Of a stretch of 64,000 nucleotides of DNA, positions 45,042-56,172 are shown in pieces. Each line of letters begins with the position of its first letter. Positions within the stretch are counted from its first letter, which is position 1. The DNA comes from Limnephilus marmoratus (taxonomy: Eukaryota; Arthropoda; Insecta; Trichoptera; Limnephilidae). Where the stretch lies: positions 15,418,736 through 15,482,735 of the forward strand of contig OU862931.1 of assembly GCA_917880885.1 (NCBI GenBank), read 5' to 3'. The notes beneath the pieces are model-generated. The model saw only the letters and a program-made list of their open reading frames with translations, had not been told where the DNA came from and made no database searches. Made by a program: the position numbers and the translations under genes.

Positions 45042-45136
45042 TTTATTATGCTGGTCAGGAGATAAAAGCAGAAATAGAGAAAGCTATGGCTAATTATTGG
45101 ATGCCATTTATCGGGAGAAAATTGAAGGAACTATTG
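45042..45136 (+). CDS. Orphan exon-like stretch, unknown gene
   Basis: A 95-base stretch with acceptor atatttttag and donor gtgagt, encoding YYAGQEIKAEIEKAMANYWM and PFIGRKLKELL in an open frame ending at a codon boundary. The amphipathic, charged helix-like composition and good splice sites suggest a coding exon. I do not recognise the protein and find no partner exons nearby. It may be an exon of a gene that extends beyond easy recognition, or a relic. Confidence 0.35.
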
Positions 45137-45241
45137 GTGAGTGACAATTTTACATTATATTTTTTCAATAAAACTGTGAAAAATGGATCTATTCTGTGAA
45201 TAGTATCCCCACCAAACATTATTTTAATGCATCGTCTAGTT

Positions 45242-45994
45242 CATAGGTTCTCAACGAGGGCGATAACGCCCCCTTGGGGGCATTTCAGACCTTCAGGGGG
45301 GCGGTAGAATACCAGGAGAAAATTGGTTTCGGGGGGCGGTAGGAGACCCAGAGAAACCCATCCCATTAGGGCCACAAAAATATTTTCCCCTATCCCATTA
45401 CGCCCCCTCCGTCGTGGTAAATATAATCATGACGACAATTGCTGTTTCGGATTCACGAGTTAACCTCTGACAGGCCGGGGGCGCGCGTGTATTGTGCGCA
45501 TGCGCGAGAAAATAATTCGAAAAAAATTCGAACACAAAATGTTGGTCTGCGATTTTGGCCCTTCTATGTACAGAATTTGTATGAAGAACAGAGTCAGAAT
45601 CGCTTGCGCCAACATTACCCCATAAGTTGGGTAAAAATATCATTCACCTTGCAACCCAGAATATTTTTAAACGATTTTATCTGTGACATAAAAATGTCAT
45701 TTTTGCTGTGAATTTTAGCTGTCAAAATTGATATGTAAAACATCGTAAAACCTATTAATTTACGTAATTAACACAAGTAATGTTGTTTTGGTAGATAGTT
45801 TATTGTTCTAGGAACGTGTTTCAGTCAATAAAATATACGATAGCTCAAAATTAATCCACAAAACATTCAATTCAAAATTCAAAGTGGTGCTTTTTTAGTG
45901 AATTTTCGTGAAACGGCCTGGCGAGAGGTTAAAGGCGCTAGAAATAAAAATATTTTCAAACTGGGCGGTAGGCAAAAAAGGTTGAGAATCTATG
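45242..45994. mobile_element. hAT MITE, 753 bp
   Basis: Ends CATAGGTTCTCAAC and GTTGAGAATCTATG, with the exact 8-bp duplication GTCTAGTT (45234-45241, 45995-46002). Subterminal GGGGGCGGTAG near one end and GGGCGGTAGGCAAAAA near the other. No transposase. Confidence 0.88.
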
Positions 45995-46002
45995 GTCTAG
46001 TT

Positions 46003-47460
46003 TGTTATAAATGCAATTGCAAGTATTTATTATGGTAAGGTGCATAAATTTGTGCCAAATGAAAAACATAAGAATAAAAGCAACATAATTAAAAATTAGA
46101 ATCAAAATTGATGCTAATTCAAATTCAAAGCTAGTATAAAATCTAACCCTAAATTAATATGGAACGTATCTCTAGTTCACCCAGAGATCAAAGTCTCATA
46201 GGATGGACCCTTTTGGCACTCTTTCTTGCATTTGATTGAAGAAAAAATAAGAAAATAAAAACTCTTTCGAGTGATAGAATGGTCAAGAAGTCATGTTTGC
46301 AATGGATGCACATTCAAATTCACAAATCTTAAACTAACACAGTATCATTAGGTGAAATTAATATTTCAGTTTCAATTGATGGTTTAATAAGTAGATATCA
46401 TTAGGGCAAAATCTTTAATCCGTTGCTTCGGCGGATAAGTCAAATATGCCTCATCATTTCTTGATCATTCTCCCCGCTGCTTTGGGATTGCACCAACCTC
46501 AGCTCATCCGTGCACATTTCTAATTAAAAGGCACAGTGATTGTTAACAAACTCGCCATTTTCCTTGAATGGGTGGTCAAAGAGGTTATAATGCCACACAA
46601 CTATCTGCTGCATCCATATTCGTACATCATTCATGCTCTTCTGTTATTCTGACTTGATGATATGACCCGACTCAAGTAGTTGATTCACTTTCTTCAGACA
46701 TCATCCATATTCATTCATCATTCAGTGCTCTTCTCTTATTCTGACTTGATATGACCCGACTCCAAGTTCTTGATTCACTTGCGCGTCAATTAGTACTCTT
46801 CTGACATTCATTTCTGTGTTCATCTGTTCTTCATATCCAAACCACCTTAGCGTCCTTTCTTTGTTTTATTCATTATGCTATATCGGTCATGCATTCTTTT
46901 CGGATGTCATCATTCATAATTTATATTTTTATCGCACTTATTCCTCAGGGATCTCATTTCAGTCTACTTTTATCCTTCATTACACAAAAACACTTTGTAG
47001 GTACATTTCTGAATTGAGCATTGTTTATAATATCACAAATATGTAGTTAATTGGTTGACAAAACTATTCCAAGAAGAAAAGACATTGTCAAAATTATAAA
47101 CTATGCTTCACATTAAATTTAAAGAGGAAATGCAAACAATTGAATGAAACTAGGCATCTTCACTGTGAATAAAACCCAATGCAAATATGTATGTACAACA
47201 AAAAGCAATTTAAATTTAAAGTCTATCGATAAAATCTGGAAAAATAAAACACAAACATCAAACTTTGTGCATTTCTCAATAAACACAAATGATTTAACCA
47301 TCGCCGTTCAGGTAAAAGTCATCAACCCACATGCATAAGTTTTGAAATACATATCTAAATTTTAATGTTAGAAAAATGATAATCTTATTTGGATACTTTT
47401 AATATTTTTCTACTTTTACTCAGGTAACTTTGAAATTTGCGTTACATAAACTTTCAATTT
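46003..47460. other. Spacer with an old LINE-related tandem segment
   Basis: 46600-46860 contains two direct copies of a unit of about 90 bases (TCTTCTGTTATTCTGACTTG, GATATGACCCGACTC). It is related to 28560-28620 plus 29551-29640 and preserves the uninterrupted version of that locus. No gene seen. Confidence 0.5.
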
Positions 47461-48360
47461 AGCGCTGGAAAAGGCCATCCGAAATGCAGGTATACAAACC
47501 ACAGGCCATATTTTTAACAAGTCTGTTCAGCTCCTTGCTTATGCTGACGATATAGATATCATCGCACGCTCAGAATATGAACTAAAATCGGCGTTTAAAA
47601 GCTTAGCTACGTCGGCAAGGAACATGGGATTGGTCATCAACGAGGGGAAGACAAAATATATGCCCGTACATGGACGCCAGAAACCACCAAGCATACAGAT
47701 AGATAATTATACATTTGAAACTGTCAACGAGTTTGTATATCTCGGTACTATGGTGACAAATGACAACAATGTATCCAGCGAAATCAAAAGAAGAATAGTA
47801 GCTGCAAATCGATACTACTTTGGGCTACAGAAGCATATGAAATCTCGCCACCTTACCAGAAGAACTAAAGTCCTGCTTTACAAGACCCTTATACGACCTG
47901 TTCTTATGTATGGTTCGGAATGCTGGACAATCAGTAAGGGTGATGAAGGAGCCCTAGAAAGTTTTGAAAGGAAGGTGCTGCGAAGGATTTACGGCCCAGT
48001 CTGTGATAATGGAGAATGGCGTATCAGATACAACCAGGAGCTATACGATCTTTACGAGGACCCTAATATCTCCAAGGAAATCAAAACTGGAAGACTCAGG
48101 TGGGCTGGACATATCCAGAGAATGAGCGAAGGAGATATTCCAAAGCGAATTATGGATGGTGCACCTGGGGGTCGGAGAAGAGTTGGAAGACCAAAGCTTC
48201 GATGGCTGGATGGAGTGGTGAAGGATGCAAGCACCATCGGCATCCGAAACTGGCGCAACGCAGCACAACACCGACAGTCATGGAGGCAGGCTCTGCTGGA
48301 GGCCAAGACCCGACCTGGGTTGTAGAGCCACAGATGATGATGATGATGAAACTTTAAAGG
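47461..48360 (+). pseudogene. RTE-type LINE 3' half, long open frame
   Basis: An open frame continues from about 47461 to the stop at 48325. It contains the RT catalytic box YADDIDII (about 47540) and KTKYMPVHGR; then, downstream, NEFVYLGTMVTNDNNVSSEI, LIRPVLMYGSECWTI, GRLRWAGHIQRM and a GRRRVGRPKLRW basic stretch. The order is typical of RTE-clade ORF2. It is followed directly by a short (ATG)n tail, as in RTE elements. The endonuclease and most of the RT are missing (5' truncation), so it is dead. The frame has no stops and is therefore fairly young. Confidence 0.85.
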
Positions 48361-48800
48361 CGTATTTTAAAGATTGTGTAACACATTTTGGCTATCATTT
48401 TTGCAGTTTGTATCTCAAAAATGTGTGTTGTGGTTTGGTGACTTTTGCCTGAGCGGTGATGAAATAATACTATTGTAACAATTATCAAATAAAATTGGGA
48501 CTTCACCTTTGTTCAATGCATTCGAGGACCTCGTAAAACTTCAATTATTGACTTCTTCATATAAAACATTTTCAGCCACATCATTTTAAGACAATTTCGC
48601 AATGGAAGACAACTGGACACTTACTTTTTGTTAAAAGAAACAAAGGCAATTATTGTTTCCAAGCAACAAAATAAGTTTTCATTGGAAACTATATTTTATA
48701 TAACAATTTGTGCAAACTTTATTACTTTGCATGATTTATATACTAAGCTAACAGCTTTTTTATAATACGCATGTCCGTCATTGTTACACTGCCAGTTTTA
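48361..48800. other. Spacer, nothing recognised
   Basis: AT-rich. No exon or repeat identified. Confidence 0.4.
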
Positions 48801-49007
48801 TCTATTTGTATATATAAAGGAGAGTGCCTGTGGTAGGCAGATACGGGACAGGCAGCATTTTTTTATTTTAATACAAATCTACAGCTTAATTTCGAGATTG
48901 ATGAAATTTTGCACACTTGACCTTCAAAACAAGAGGAAGGTCACTGTCTAAGTCTGGTTTCGAAAAATTCTATGTAAAGCCCGCGCAACACCGGGGGCTT
49001 CAGCTAA
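48801..49007 (+). mobile_element. Mini-Helitron, 207 bp, probable
   Basis: Starts A|TCTATTTGTATATATAAAG. Ends with a hairpin (CCCGCG...CCGGGGG) and CTAA followed by A. Short internal sequence CTTGACCTTCAAAACAAGAG without coding capacity. Confidence 0.5.
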
Positions 49008-49832
49008 ATTTAACTTCTATGGAACTGCTGTCTTGCAAAATGCCATGTTTCAAATTCTAATTTTATTAAAATAAAAAAGCAGCTTTTTTCTTAAAACAAA
49101 ACTTGGGTTTGTTGTTTAATTTTATGGAAAAGGTATGGGTTTTTATTATGGGATTTGTTAAAAAAAAAAAAACAATGCTGTCAGATAAGATTCTTTATCT
49201 GTCCCCATGTTTAACTGATTTTTGAAAATGACTTGCAATTGTGGTCTGTATTATATGGCTCATATTGAACAACGTTTTTTTTAGGTACATATTAATCTAA
49301 TGGAATCTAAAAATTTCTGGTTTTTAAATCTGGAACTATCCTTTTTTTAATCCTACGTATTAAATTTTTAAAATAAATGCTGTTTTAACTTTAAAAATAC
49401 AAGATTTTTATTATTATTCGAGGTATGCATTCGATTATCACATTTAAAACTCACTTTTTAATGTCTAAAAAATATAAAACTATAATAGTTAAAAATCTAT
49501 TCATTTAAAAAAAATAAAAACTAGGTACGTAATTAAGAGGTTTGAGAAAGTACATTTTTCAATTGTTTTTGTACAATAAATGCACTGACTAAGTAGTTGA
49601 GATATTCTTTGAATGATAAAAGAAATCTACTTTTTAAAAAATGTTTTTACATAAAACAATGTTATTTTAACATGAGTACATATTTCCACGTGTACATAAA
49701 AGTTTTTTTCTTCAAATTAGTATTGTAACGTAATTTGAAATCACTAACGATTCATAAAAATTTAATAATGATAACTTGATGTAAAAAAGAGTAATAACTA
49801 TGAGATTGGCGCACTTGCTGCACTAAATAAAG
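49008..49832. other. AT-rich spacer downstream of the 49.8-kb gene
   Basis: No repeat recognised. It probably includes the 3' UTR of the minus-strand gene ending at 49833. Confidence 0.4.
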
Positions 49833-50475
49833 TTAAAGGTTCTGTTTGCTGACGGCGTCAAAGGCGGCCAACAAATTCCTTCGGCACTTGTTATTATCAC
49901 TGTAAACTATGGTCCAGATGATGTATTCACCGAAGTAGAGGGGGTCCTCGGTGTACGCCACCTGCAGCTTGCACTGGCGCTCCCACTTGAGGATGTTGGC
50001 CCCCCTCTTGTCTCTGCTCTTGGTGAATTCTATGATGCAGCGGGCCTCCACGAAGCTATGCGGCAATTGCGAGAAGAAATCATCATTGGATTCTTTGTCG
50101 CGTTTCCAACGAGGCTCGGAACCACTCGTAGACGGCAAACAATCACCTTGGCCTTCCTCTAAAACAGTGGTAGTTTCGTCTGATTTCTCCACATCTCCGT
50201 TTGTTTTCAAAAGTTGTTTCTTGCAGGTGAGCGTTCTGGCATCTACCTCCATAGAGACTGGTGAAGTAGGACTGGATTGAGAGACTCGGGACTTCTTAGC
50301 ACAGCAGCCGGTACTGGTGGGGCTCTCGGGACTGGAGGAGATGGCGCGAGATCTCTTCACGGAGGCACTGGGGATGGAGCAGCGTTGCAGGCGAGCGTTG
50401 AGGATGCCGGTGGGAGTTTCATTGTTCAGCGGAGTGGCCAGAATCTCATGCTTTTCCTCTTCCACAACAGGGTTT
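49833..50475 (-). CDS. NTF2-like gene, exon 2 (insert and C-terminal part)
   Basis: Acceptor (minus) cttttacag at 50476-50484, stop at 49833-49835. 643 nt; the first base completes the Arg codon begun in exon 1. Encodes NPVVEEEKHEILATPLNNET through AAFDAVSKQNL. Confidence 0.75.
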
Positions 50476-53400
50476 CTGTAAAAGTACATTGGTAATTATG
50501 AATAAAATATTCTGAAATAGATATATTTAACTTATAAATCTTAATAGTCATCTATTATTTTATTTCACCTGTGCGCATTGGCGTTGAGACTATTGCGAGA
50601 AGCCAAGTCAGAGTAAATCAACATTACACGACTTTGTATTCCTGTTCAGAACTACTAATTATCTACTGACTAAGAACAATTAATGTAAATTACCTACAAG
50701 CTTAATTGCATTATTAATAATGATTAGCAAATTTGTACAGCACCGTTTTTGTGAAAAATCACTTCAAGGCTGCTTATTAAGTATGCCACCTTCGGCCTAG
50801 CTAATAGAACCTATCTTATTTACTAACTGTTGAAAACCTATTAAATAAATGCTCCATTTGCCAATTGATTACCTTCAATTTGAATGTAATTAAACTCATG
50901 TACAGTGGTACCTCGAGATACAAGTTTAATTCGTTCCGTAACCTTGCTCGTATCTCAAAGCAATTTTCCCCATTGAAATCAATTGAAATGCCATTAACCC
51001 CTCCGCAACGTAAGCAGATATATGCATTAAAAATACGACAGCAGTCAAGTACAATAAGCGTGTTTACACGTCAGCGCGTGTGTCTCCATAGAAACCGTTA
51101 TAACTCCGTTATTGTTTTAGTTACATCCGTAAAATAAAAAGTGAAAGGTCGATAGTGAATCATGCTACACATCTCTATTCAAGTTGTCCATAGAAATACA
51201 TAAAAATAACATTCTGTCAGACGTGCAATCTGACACATAATTTATCCCGCCAAATTTCCTACGGGCGCCCGACATTGTTAATTTTTATTAAATATTTTTA
51301 TATGAAATGATAAAAAAGTGAGGTGACAAAAGTGTTTATTACACATACAATAGAATAAGTATTGTTTTTTACATAATCCGTGATTTTAGTACCGTTTTCA
51401 CATAAAAACATCACGAGAGTCATTTTCACATTTTTTTAATGTTTGCATTCTAAATTTTAATATTTACAAATATTAATATTTATTTGGACTCCAGATACTA
51501 ATATCTACAGCCTGTATGTTTGACGAATATCTACAGCTCATATGTTGAACTAATATCTACGAACTTCAGAGTGTTGACTAATATCTACAGAGGGTAGGTT
51601 GAACTAATATCTACAGAGCGTAGGTTGGACTAATTAGCTAAATGTGTCCAATAGTCCGATATTAGGGATTTTTACATACATACTTACATAAATTAAGTTT
51701 TTTAAACTGCATACGCAATATTACGTTATTCCAATATGCTATACATAATTGCAAATCCAACCTCTGACAGTACTGTAGATATTCGTCAACACTTTGGTTC
51801 TCATAGATATTAATCAACAGTTTGAGCTGTAGATATTCGTCAACACTTTGATTTCCATAGATATTTTTTATTTATTTTTTATTTAATATAGTTATACATA
51901 TAATTGTACAGTGGAGTTATGGAAATTACATAGCGGTACAGAAATTATTTAAACATTGCAATCTCACCAAAGAAGAAGCTAGTTCTTGTGCTTGATGAGC
52001 GAGTTCCACTAAATAAATAAAGCTCTATAAATGTTTCATTTATAGAGCTTTATTTGTGAAGCGGTAATAATACAAAGTTTTCGTAAAATGTCATTTCGTA
52101 AAGACATTAAAAGTGCATATTGGCAATTTTCTGAGGGGTTAATCCGTTCCAGCCCCCAAAATGCCACCCCAGTTGTTCTTGTTAGGGGTCGTCCATTAAT
52201 CACGTGAGGCTCGAAAAGGAGGGGGGGGGGGTTCGGAAAAAATCACGAAATATCACCAGGGGGGGGGGGGGGTAAAATGAGATATCACGTGTATTTATTT
52301 TTCGTGATAATATTCTGAAAATTTCAAAATACTTTGTACTAAAAAAATACACATTATTTTTGGGGGGGGGGGGTAGTCTAAAACCTCACCACATATCACC
52401 ACGGGGGGAGGGGGGTTAAAAAGTTGCTAAAAAACATCACGTGATTAATGGACGACCCCTTACGTACTTTTGAATAAGAAAAATGTATATTTAAATGACA
52501 AATATTGTTTGAAAACGTAATAAAAAGGAATGTAAAGAAACAAACTGGTTTTATATGGGTAAAGAAACATATCGTTGAAAGTATTACACCCGTACTGCCT
52601 AGCCAAGTCAGCTACTCGCACAGCTTGCTCATTTTTTTCTATTATTTCACGCATTAATTCTATCTTCTTCTGAGCACTGACATTTCCACTCACTTTCTTC
52701 AGACCCATGGTTATAAAAAGAAATGTGAATAATATGTAAATGCACAAAAAGCACAAAGCCCTAGAAAAACTTGTCAAAGATGCGTCGATAGCGAGGTAAA
52801 CAAGCACACTGAGATCCCCCAGCGTGGGATAATGCGAGACACATGCAGTAAAATCGAGGGACATGTTCAGCCAGTCATTCCTCGTATCTCGAATTTTTAC
52901 TCATATTTCAAAGCAAAATTTCACTCAAACTCGACGGCTCATCTCAAACATCTCGTATGTCAGGGCACTCGTATCTCGAGGTACCACTGTAGTTATATTT
53001 TTAACATTGAATAAAGCAATTTGCATTAATTTTTCTCAAATAACATTTGCTGATTTTGTCAATACAGTACAATCTCACTAATCCGCCACTTCAATAGACC
53101 GATATGTCCAAAAATCCGGCACCCTCCGCCCGCGCCTCCCTCGCCCCTCTACACCTATGCGCTCCATCGCCGCATCGTCATCTAGCAGTCTAACCTCAAA
53201 ACTTATCTCATGTGCATGTGCGTACGCTGTTGTTTTGAAGTGTGAATAGTGTGTATATTATCTTTATGAAATGCTTTGTTTTATTTATTATGATTTTTTC
53301 TATATAATCCAGTAATCCGAACATTCCAATATTCCGGCACCCTCTGGTTTTTAATAGTGCCGGATTAGTGAGATTGTACTGTATCAATTTGAAAGTGTTA

Positions 53401-53794
53401 ACAACCACAAACAAGAAGTAAATAATAACCTTTCTAAGACAACTTCTTCTTTCTCCCCTCTGACAGGAAATGTGGAGCAGACCTCCACAGATGTGAAGCG
53501 ATGACTGGTGCAGTGCATGTCATACTTTAGGAACCCGGAGATTTTCTTCTTCATCTTTATGGTGCGCCCAAACCACTGGAGGATGGCATCATCGGCCAGG
53601 TAGAGGCTCAGGCTGCTGCGGTCCGAGTCGACTAGTCTGCGGAACCATTCGGCAAAGAGGCAGGCCTGGCGGCGGGGGGTTACTCGCAGAACGTTATTGT
53701 TAATGGCGTTCATGCGCGCCTCCTTGCTGTCTTTGCTATCCTCGCACGACTTCTCCGCCGACCTGATGCATTTTGGGGAGTGCGACGCCATCAT
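49833..53794 (-). CDS. Putative NTF2-like fold protein with disordered insert, two exons (gene span)
   Basis: Joining 53794-53430 and 50475-49833 gives 1008 nt, 335 aa. I do not recognise the gene by name. Residues about 40-115 (RQACLFAEWFRRLVDSDRSS, YLADDAILQWFGRTIKMKKK, ISGFLKYDMHCTSH) look like the helix plus first strands of an NTF2-like domain. Residues about 125-250 are Ser/Pro/Thr-rich and probably disordered (SPESPTSTG, SQSSPTSPVS, likely proline-directed phosphorylation sites). The C-terminus (RCIIEFTKSRDKRGANILKW, CKLQVAYTEDP, YIIWTIVYSDNNKCRRNLLA AFD) looks like the remaining strands. NTF2-like is my inference from pattern. The intron is 2.95 kb and full of transposons. Confidence 0.75.
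50998..52138. mobile_element. piggyBac-type MITE copy 1 (interrupted)
   Basis: Starts CCCCTCCGCAACG and ends TTTTCTGAGGGG, flanked by TTAA at 50994-50997 and 52139-52142. Homologous along its length to 54058-54694, apart from the insertion of element Z copy 3 and a LINE-like scrap at 51487-52020. Confidence 0.8.
51487..51868. mobile_element. Element Z copy 3 (right end truncated)
   Basis: Same start (GACTCCAGATACTAATATC), left motif array and middle as the copies at 19987 and 40608. It breaks off in the right array near 51868. It lies inside the piggyBac-type MITE, so it is younger than that insertion. Confidence 0.75.
52182..52462. mobile_element. 281-bp MITE with G-runs
   Basis: Inverted ends of 26 bases with one mismatch (GGGGTCGTCCATTAATCACG). 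Interior has four long G-runs. Related to 17171-17340. Nested in the pogo-type element. Confidence 0.75.
53065..53381. mobile_element. 317-bp pogo-type MITE
   Basis: Ends CAGTACAATCTCACTAATCC and its complement, with TA duplications at 53063 and 53382. The inner CCGGCACCCTC is also repeated. In the intron of the NTF2-like gene. Confidence 0.85.
53430..53794 (-). CDS. NTF2-like gene, exon 1 coding part
   Basis: Donor (minus) GAAAG|GTTATT. Upstream, an acceptor ttgcag ends exactly at the first ATG (ATGATGGCG), so an untranslated or short coding exon may lie further upstream. First residues MMASHSPKCIRSAEKSCEDS. Codon use and GC content are far above the flanking DNA. Confidence 0.7.
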
Positions 53795-54057
53795 CTGCAA
53801 TATTAATAAGCAGCTAGGGCAATGGACTCTATAAAACTTAATACTATGTCGATGGCATTGCGTGCAACGCTACATGTGACATGAAATGTAATCAATTTAT
53901 TTACTGGTTATTTCAACAGAAGATGTCAATAAAATAGAAAATAATCTACATTTAGGCCCCTTTTCAGTAATATTTGGTAATTATGGGCAATTCACCTATG
54001 TGACGACGGCTGTTAAACATAATATAAATATCAACTTTTTTAAATAAACCAGGTTAA

Positions 54058-54694
54058 CCCCTCCGCAACGTAAGCAGATATATGCGTTAAAGCGTGTTTA
54101 CACGTCAGCGCGTGTCTCCATAGAAACCGTTATTCTTTTAGTTACATCCCTAAAATAAAAAGTGGAAGGTCGATAGTGAATCATGCTGCACATCTCTATT
54201 CAAGTTGTCCATAGAAATACATAAAAATAACATTCTGTCAGACGCGCAGTCTGACACATAATTTATCCCGCCAAATTTCCTACGGGCGGGTCGACCACGC
54301 CTGACATTTAATTTTTATTAAATATTTTTATATGAAATGATAAAAAAGTGAGGTGACAAAAGTGTTTATTACACATTTATACAATAGAATAAGTATTGTT
54401 GTTTACATAATCTGTGATTTTAGTACCGTTTTCACATAAAAACATCACGTGAGTCATTTTCACATTTTTTTAATGTTTGCATTCTAAATTTTAATATGTA
54501 CTAATATTTATTTGTAATACAATAATTCGAAAGCTTATTTTGTAACCTGTCTAAAACAGTTTTTACTATTCGGCTAAGTTCAGAAATGTTTCATTTATAG
54601 AGCTTTAATTGTGAGGCGGTAGAAACACAAAGTTTTCGTAAAATGTCATTTCGTTAAAGACATTAAAAGTGCATTTTGGCGATTTTCTGAGGGG
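54058..54694. mobile_element. piggyBac-type MITE copy 2 (uninterrupted)
   Basis: 637 bp flanked by TTAA (54054-54057, 54695-54698). Ends CCCCTCCGCAACG / TTTTCTGAGGGG. About 95% similar by eye to the shared parts of copy 1. Confidence 0.85.
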
Positions 54695-54702
54695 TTAAAT
54701 TA

Positions 54703-54827
54703 TTTTTGGGGTGTTATGCCATGTTGCGCTACCTCCTCCTTTAGCCAACGTTTCGGACAGCGTTACAGTGCCCGAAACGTGGCTAAAGAAATGAGGTAGT
54801 GCAACACAGCAAAACACCCCAAAAATT
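54703..54827. repeat. Palindrome with TTTTTGGGGTGTTATGCC ends
   Basis: Arms of about 55 bases (TTAGCCAACGTTTCGGAC and complement) in a hairpin. Half of it is homologous to the insertion at 31434-31579. Confidence 0.7.
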
Positions 54828-54957
54828 AATAACAAACATACTTTTGGCCGTGAAAATCTAACATTATAAGGTTAATTTATGCTAGATGGACAGTAAATTG
54901 CGTATAAACTATTGTTTAAAACATCTTGAGATCCATTGCAGGGTAATTTTGGTTATT

Positions 54958-55730
54958 TTTAATTAAATGAAGACAATGTTAGCGAAACTCAATTGAAAAT
55001 CTGGAAACAGAAAATGATATTGGCACCTCTGGGAATCGAACCTATCAGAAGAGGTATTCTCTATCTTTTGTGGGGTTGTTATTGAGATAGCGGACGTGAT
55101 CTCCTGTCAGATTTGTGTGATTTTTTTTGGTAAATATTCGGAACAAACGTCAACGGTTATGTAACGGGATTGTGTATGTCATCTTTACTTTAAAAAACAG
55201 CCTACGTTTTTGAATGGTTTGTTTGGCTACGCAGGGTTTGTGTAGCGGGCTTATGTATATTATCTTAATTTTAAAAGTTTTATCAAAAAAAAGTGCGTAT
55301 TAACCGTTGACGTTTGTTCCGAACTGCAAACAGAGTGATTTGACAGTGTGAAAGCAAATTTTCAATTTACGTAAATAAAATTAAAAATGTAACATTTTCA
55401 ACCTCCCCCAATGCAAATAGTTGTCTTTTATGGTAATTAAGAAGATTCTAAAAGTTTTATCAAAAAATAGTGCGTATTAACCGTTGACGTTTGTTCCGAA
55501 CAATTACCTTTTTTTTTACATATTTACTGTCACATATTTTAGTTTAGATCGTTTTAAAAGCGAATTCCTGCAAGTATGCACGATTATTTATTCATTTAAT
55601 GTACATGGTACTTGGAAAAAGCAAATAAATCACACAAATTTGACAGAAAGATAGAGAATAACTCTTCTGATTTTTCTGTTTCCAGATTTTCGATTGAGTT
55701 TCGCTAATATTGTCTTCATTTAATTAAATA
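54958..55730. mobile_element. Foldback with SINE B sequence in both arms
   Basis: Outer arms 54958-55014 and 55671-55730 are inverted copies (TTAATTAAATGAAGACAAT). The left arm continues into SINE B (minus), with GGCACCTCTGGGAATCGAAC (B box). A younger MITE (55129-55508) sits in the middle. Confidence 0.7.
55129..55508. mobile_element. MITE family F copy 1, nested
   Basis: Ends GGTAAATATTCGGAACAAAC and CCGTTGACGTTTGTTCCGAA with ATTACC at the right end. Flanked by eight T's on each side. 380 bp. Same family as 57321-57672. Confidence 0.75.
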
Positions 55731-55753
55731 TTACAATTTGAGGTTTATTAATT

Positions 55754-56172
55754 TTTGGCGATCGCTGGCAACGGTTAATATGCACTTTTTTTGAAAAAAC
55801 CTTTTGATTCACCTTAATTTCATTAAAAGGCAACTATTTGCATTGGGGGAAGTGGAAAATATTTCATTCTAAATTTCATTACGTAAAATTAAAATTAGCT
55901 TTCGTCTTGTGAGATTGTACGCCAGAATCACAAACCATGTTACACAAACCTAGCGTAGCTGCTAAACTACTTGAAAACTGGGATGTTTTTCTTGCCTTGA
56001 CGCGAGTAGGCGTTATAAAGGGGCACTTTCTTTTGTATCACAAACCATGTTACACAAAAATATTTTCCACCTCCCCCAATGCAAATAGTTGTCTTTTAAT
56101 GTAATTAAGGTGAATCAAAAGATTTTTCAAAAAAAAGTGCATATTAACCGTTGCCAGCGATCCCCAAAATTT
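55754..56172. mobile_element. Long-arm inverted-repeat element
   Basis: Arms of about 110 bases: TTTTGGCGATCGCTGGCAAC at the left and its near-complement at the right, extending through the CAACTATTTGCATTGGGGGA block. The centre holds a segment of about 90 bases between 22-base direct repeats (ATCACAAACCATGTTACACA). No coding capacity. Target duplication unclear. Confidence 0.75.

Larger units (their letters stand above)
50903..52989 (-). mobile_element. pogo/Tigger-type transposon, internally deleted, with nested insertions
   Basis: Ends CAGTGGTACCTCGAGATAC and CTCGAGGTACCACTG, with the TA duplication at 50901 and 52990. Transposase start remains on the minus strand at about 52570-52708: MGLKKVSGNVSAQKKIELMR and EIIEKNEQAVRVADLARQYG, the CENP-B/Tigger-type N-terminal helix-turn-helix. 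Interrupted by the piggyBac-type element 50998-52138 and the MITE 52182-52462. Confidence 0.85.

Noticed and set aside
48041..48452. Overlapping ORFs on both strands around 48 kb
   Set aside because: Shadows of the RTE reverse-transcriptase frame ending at 48325.
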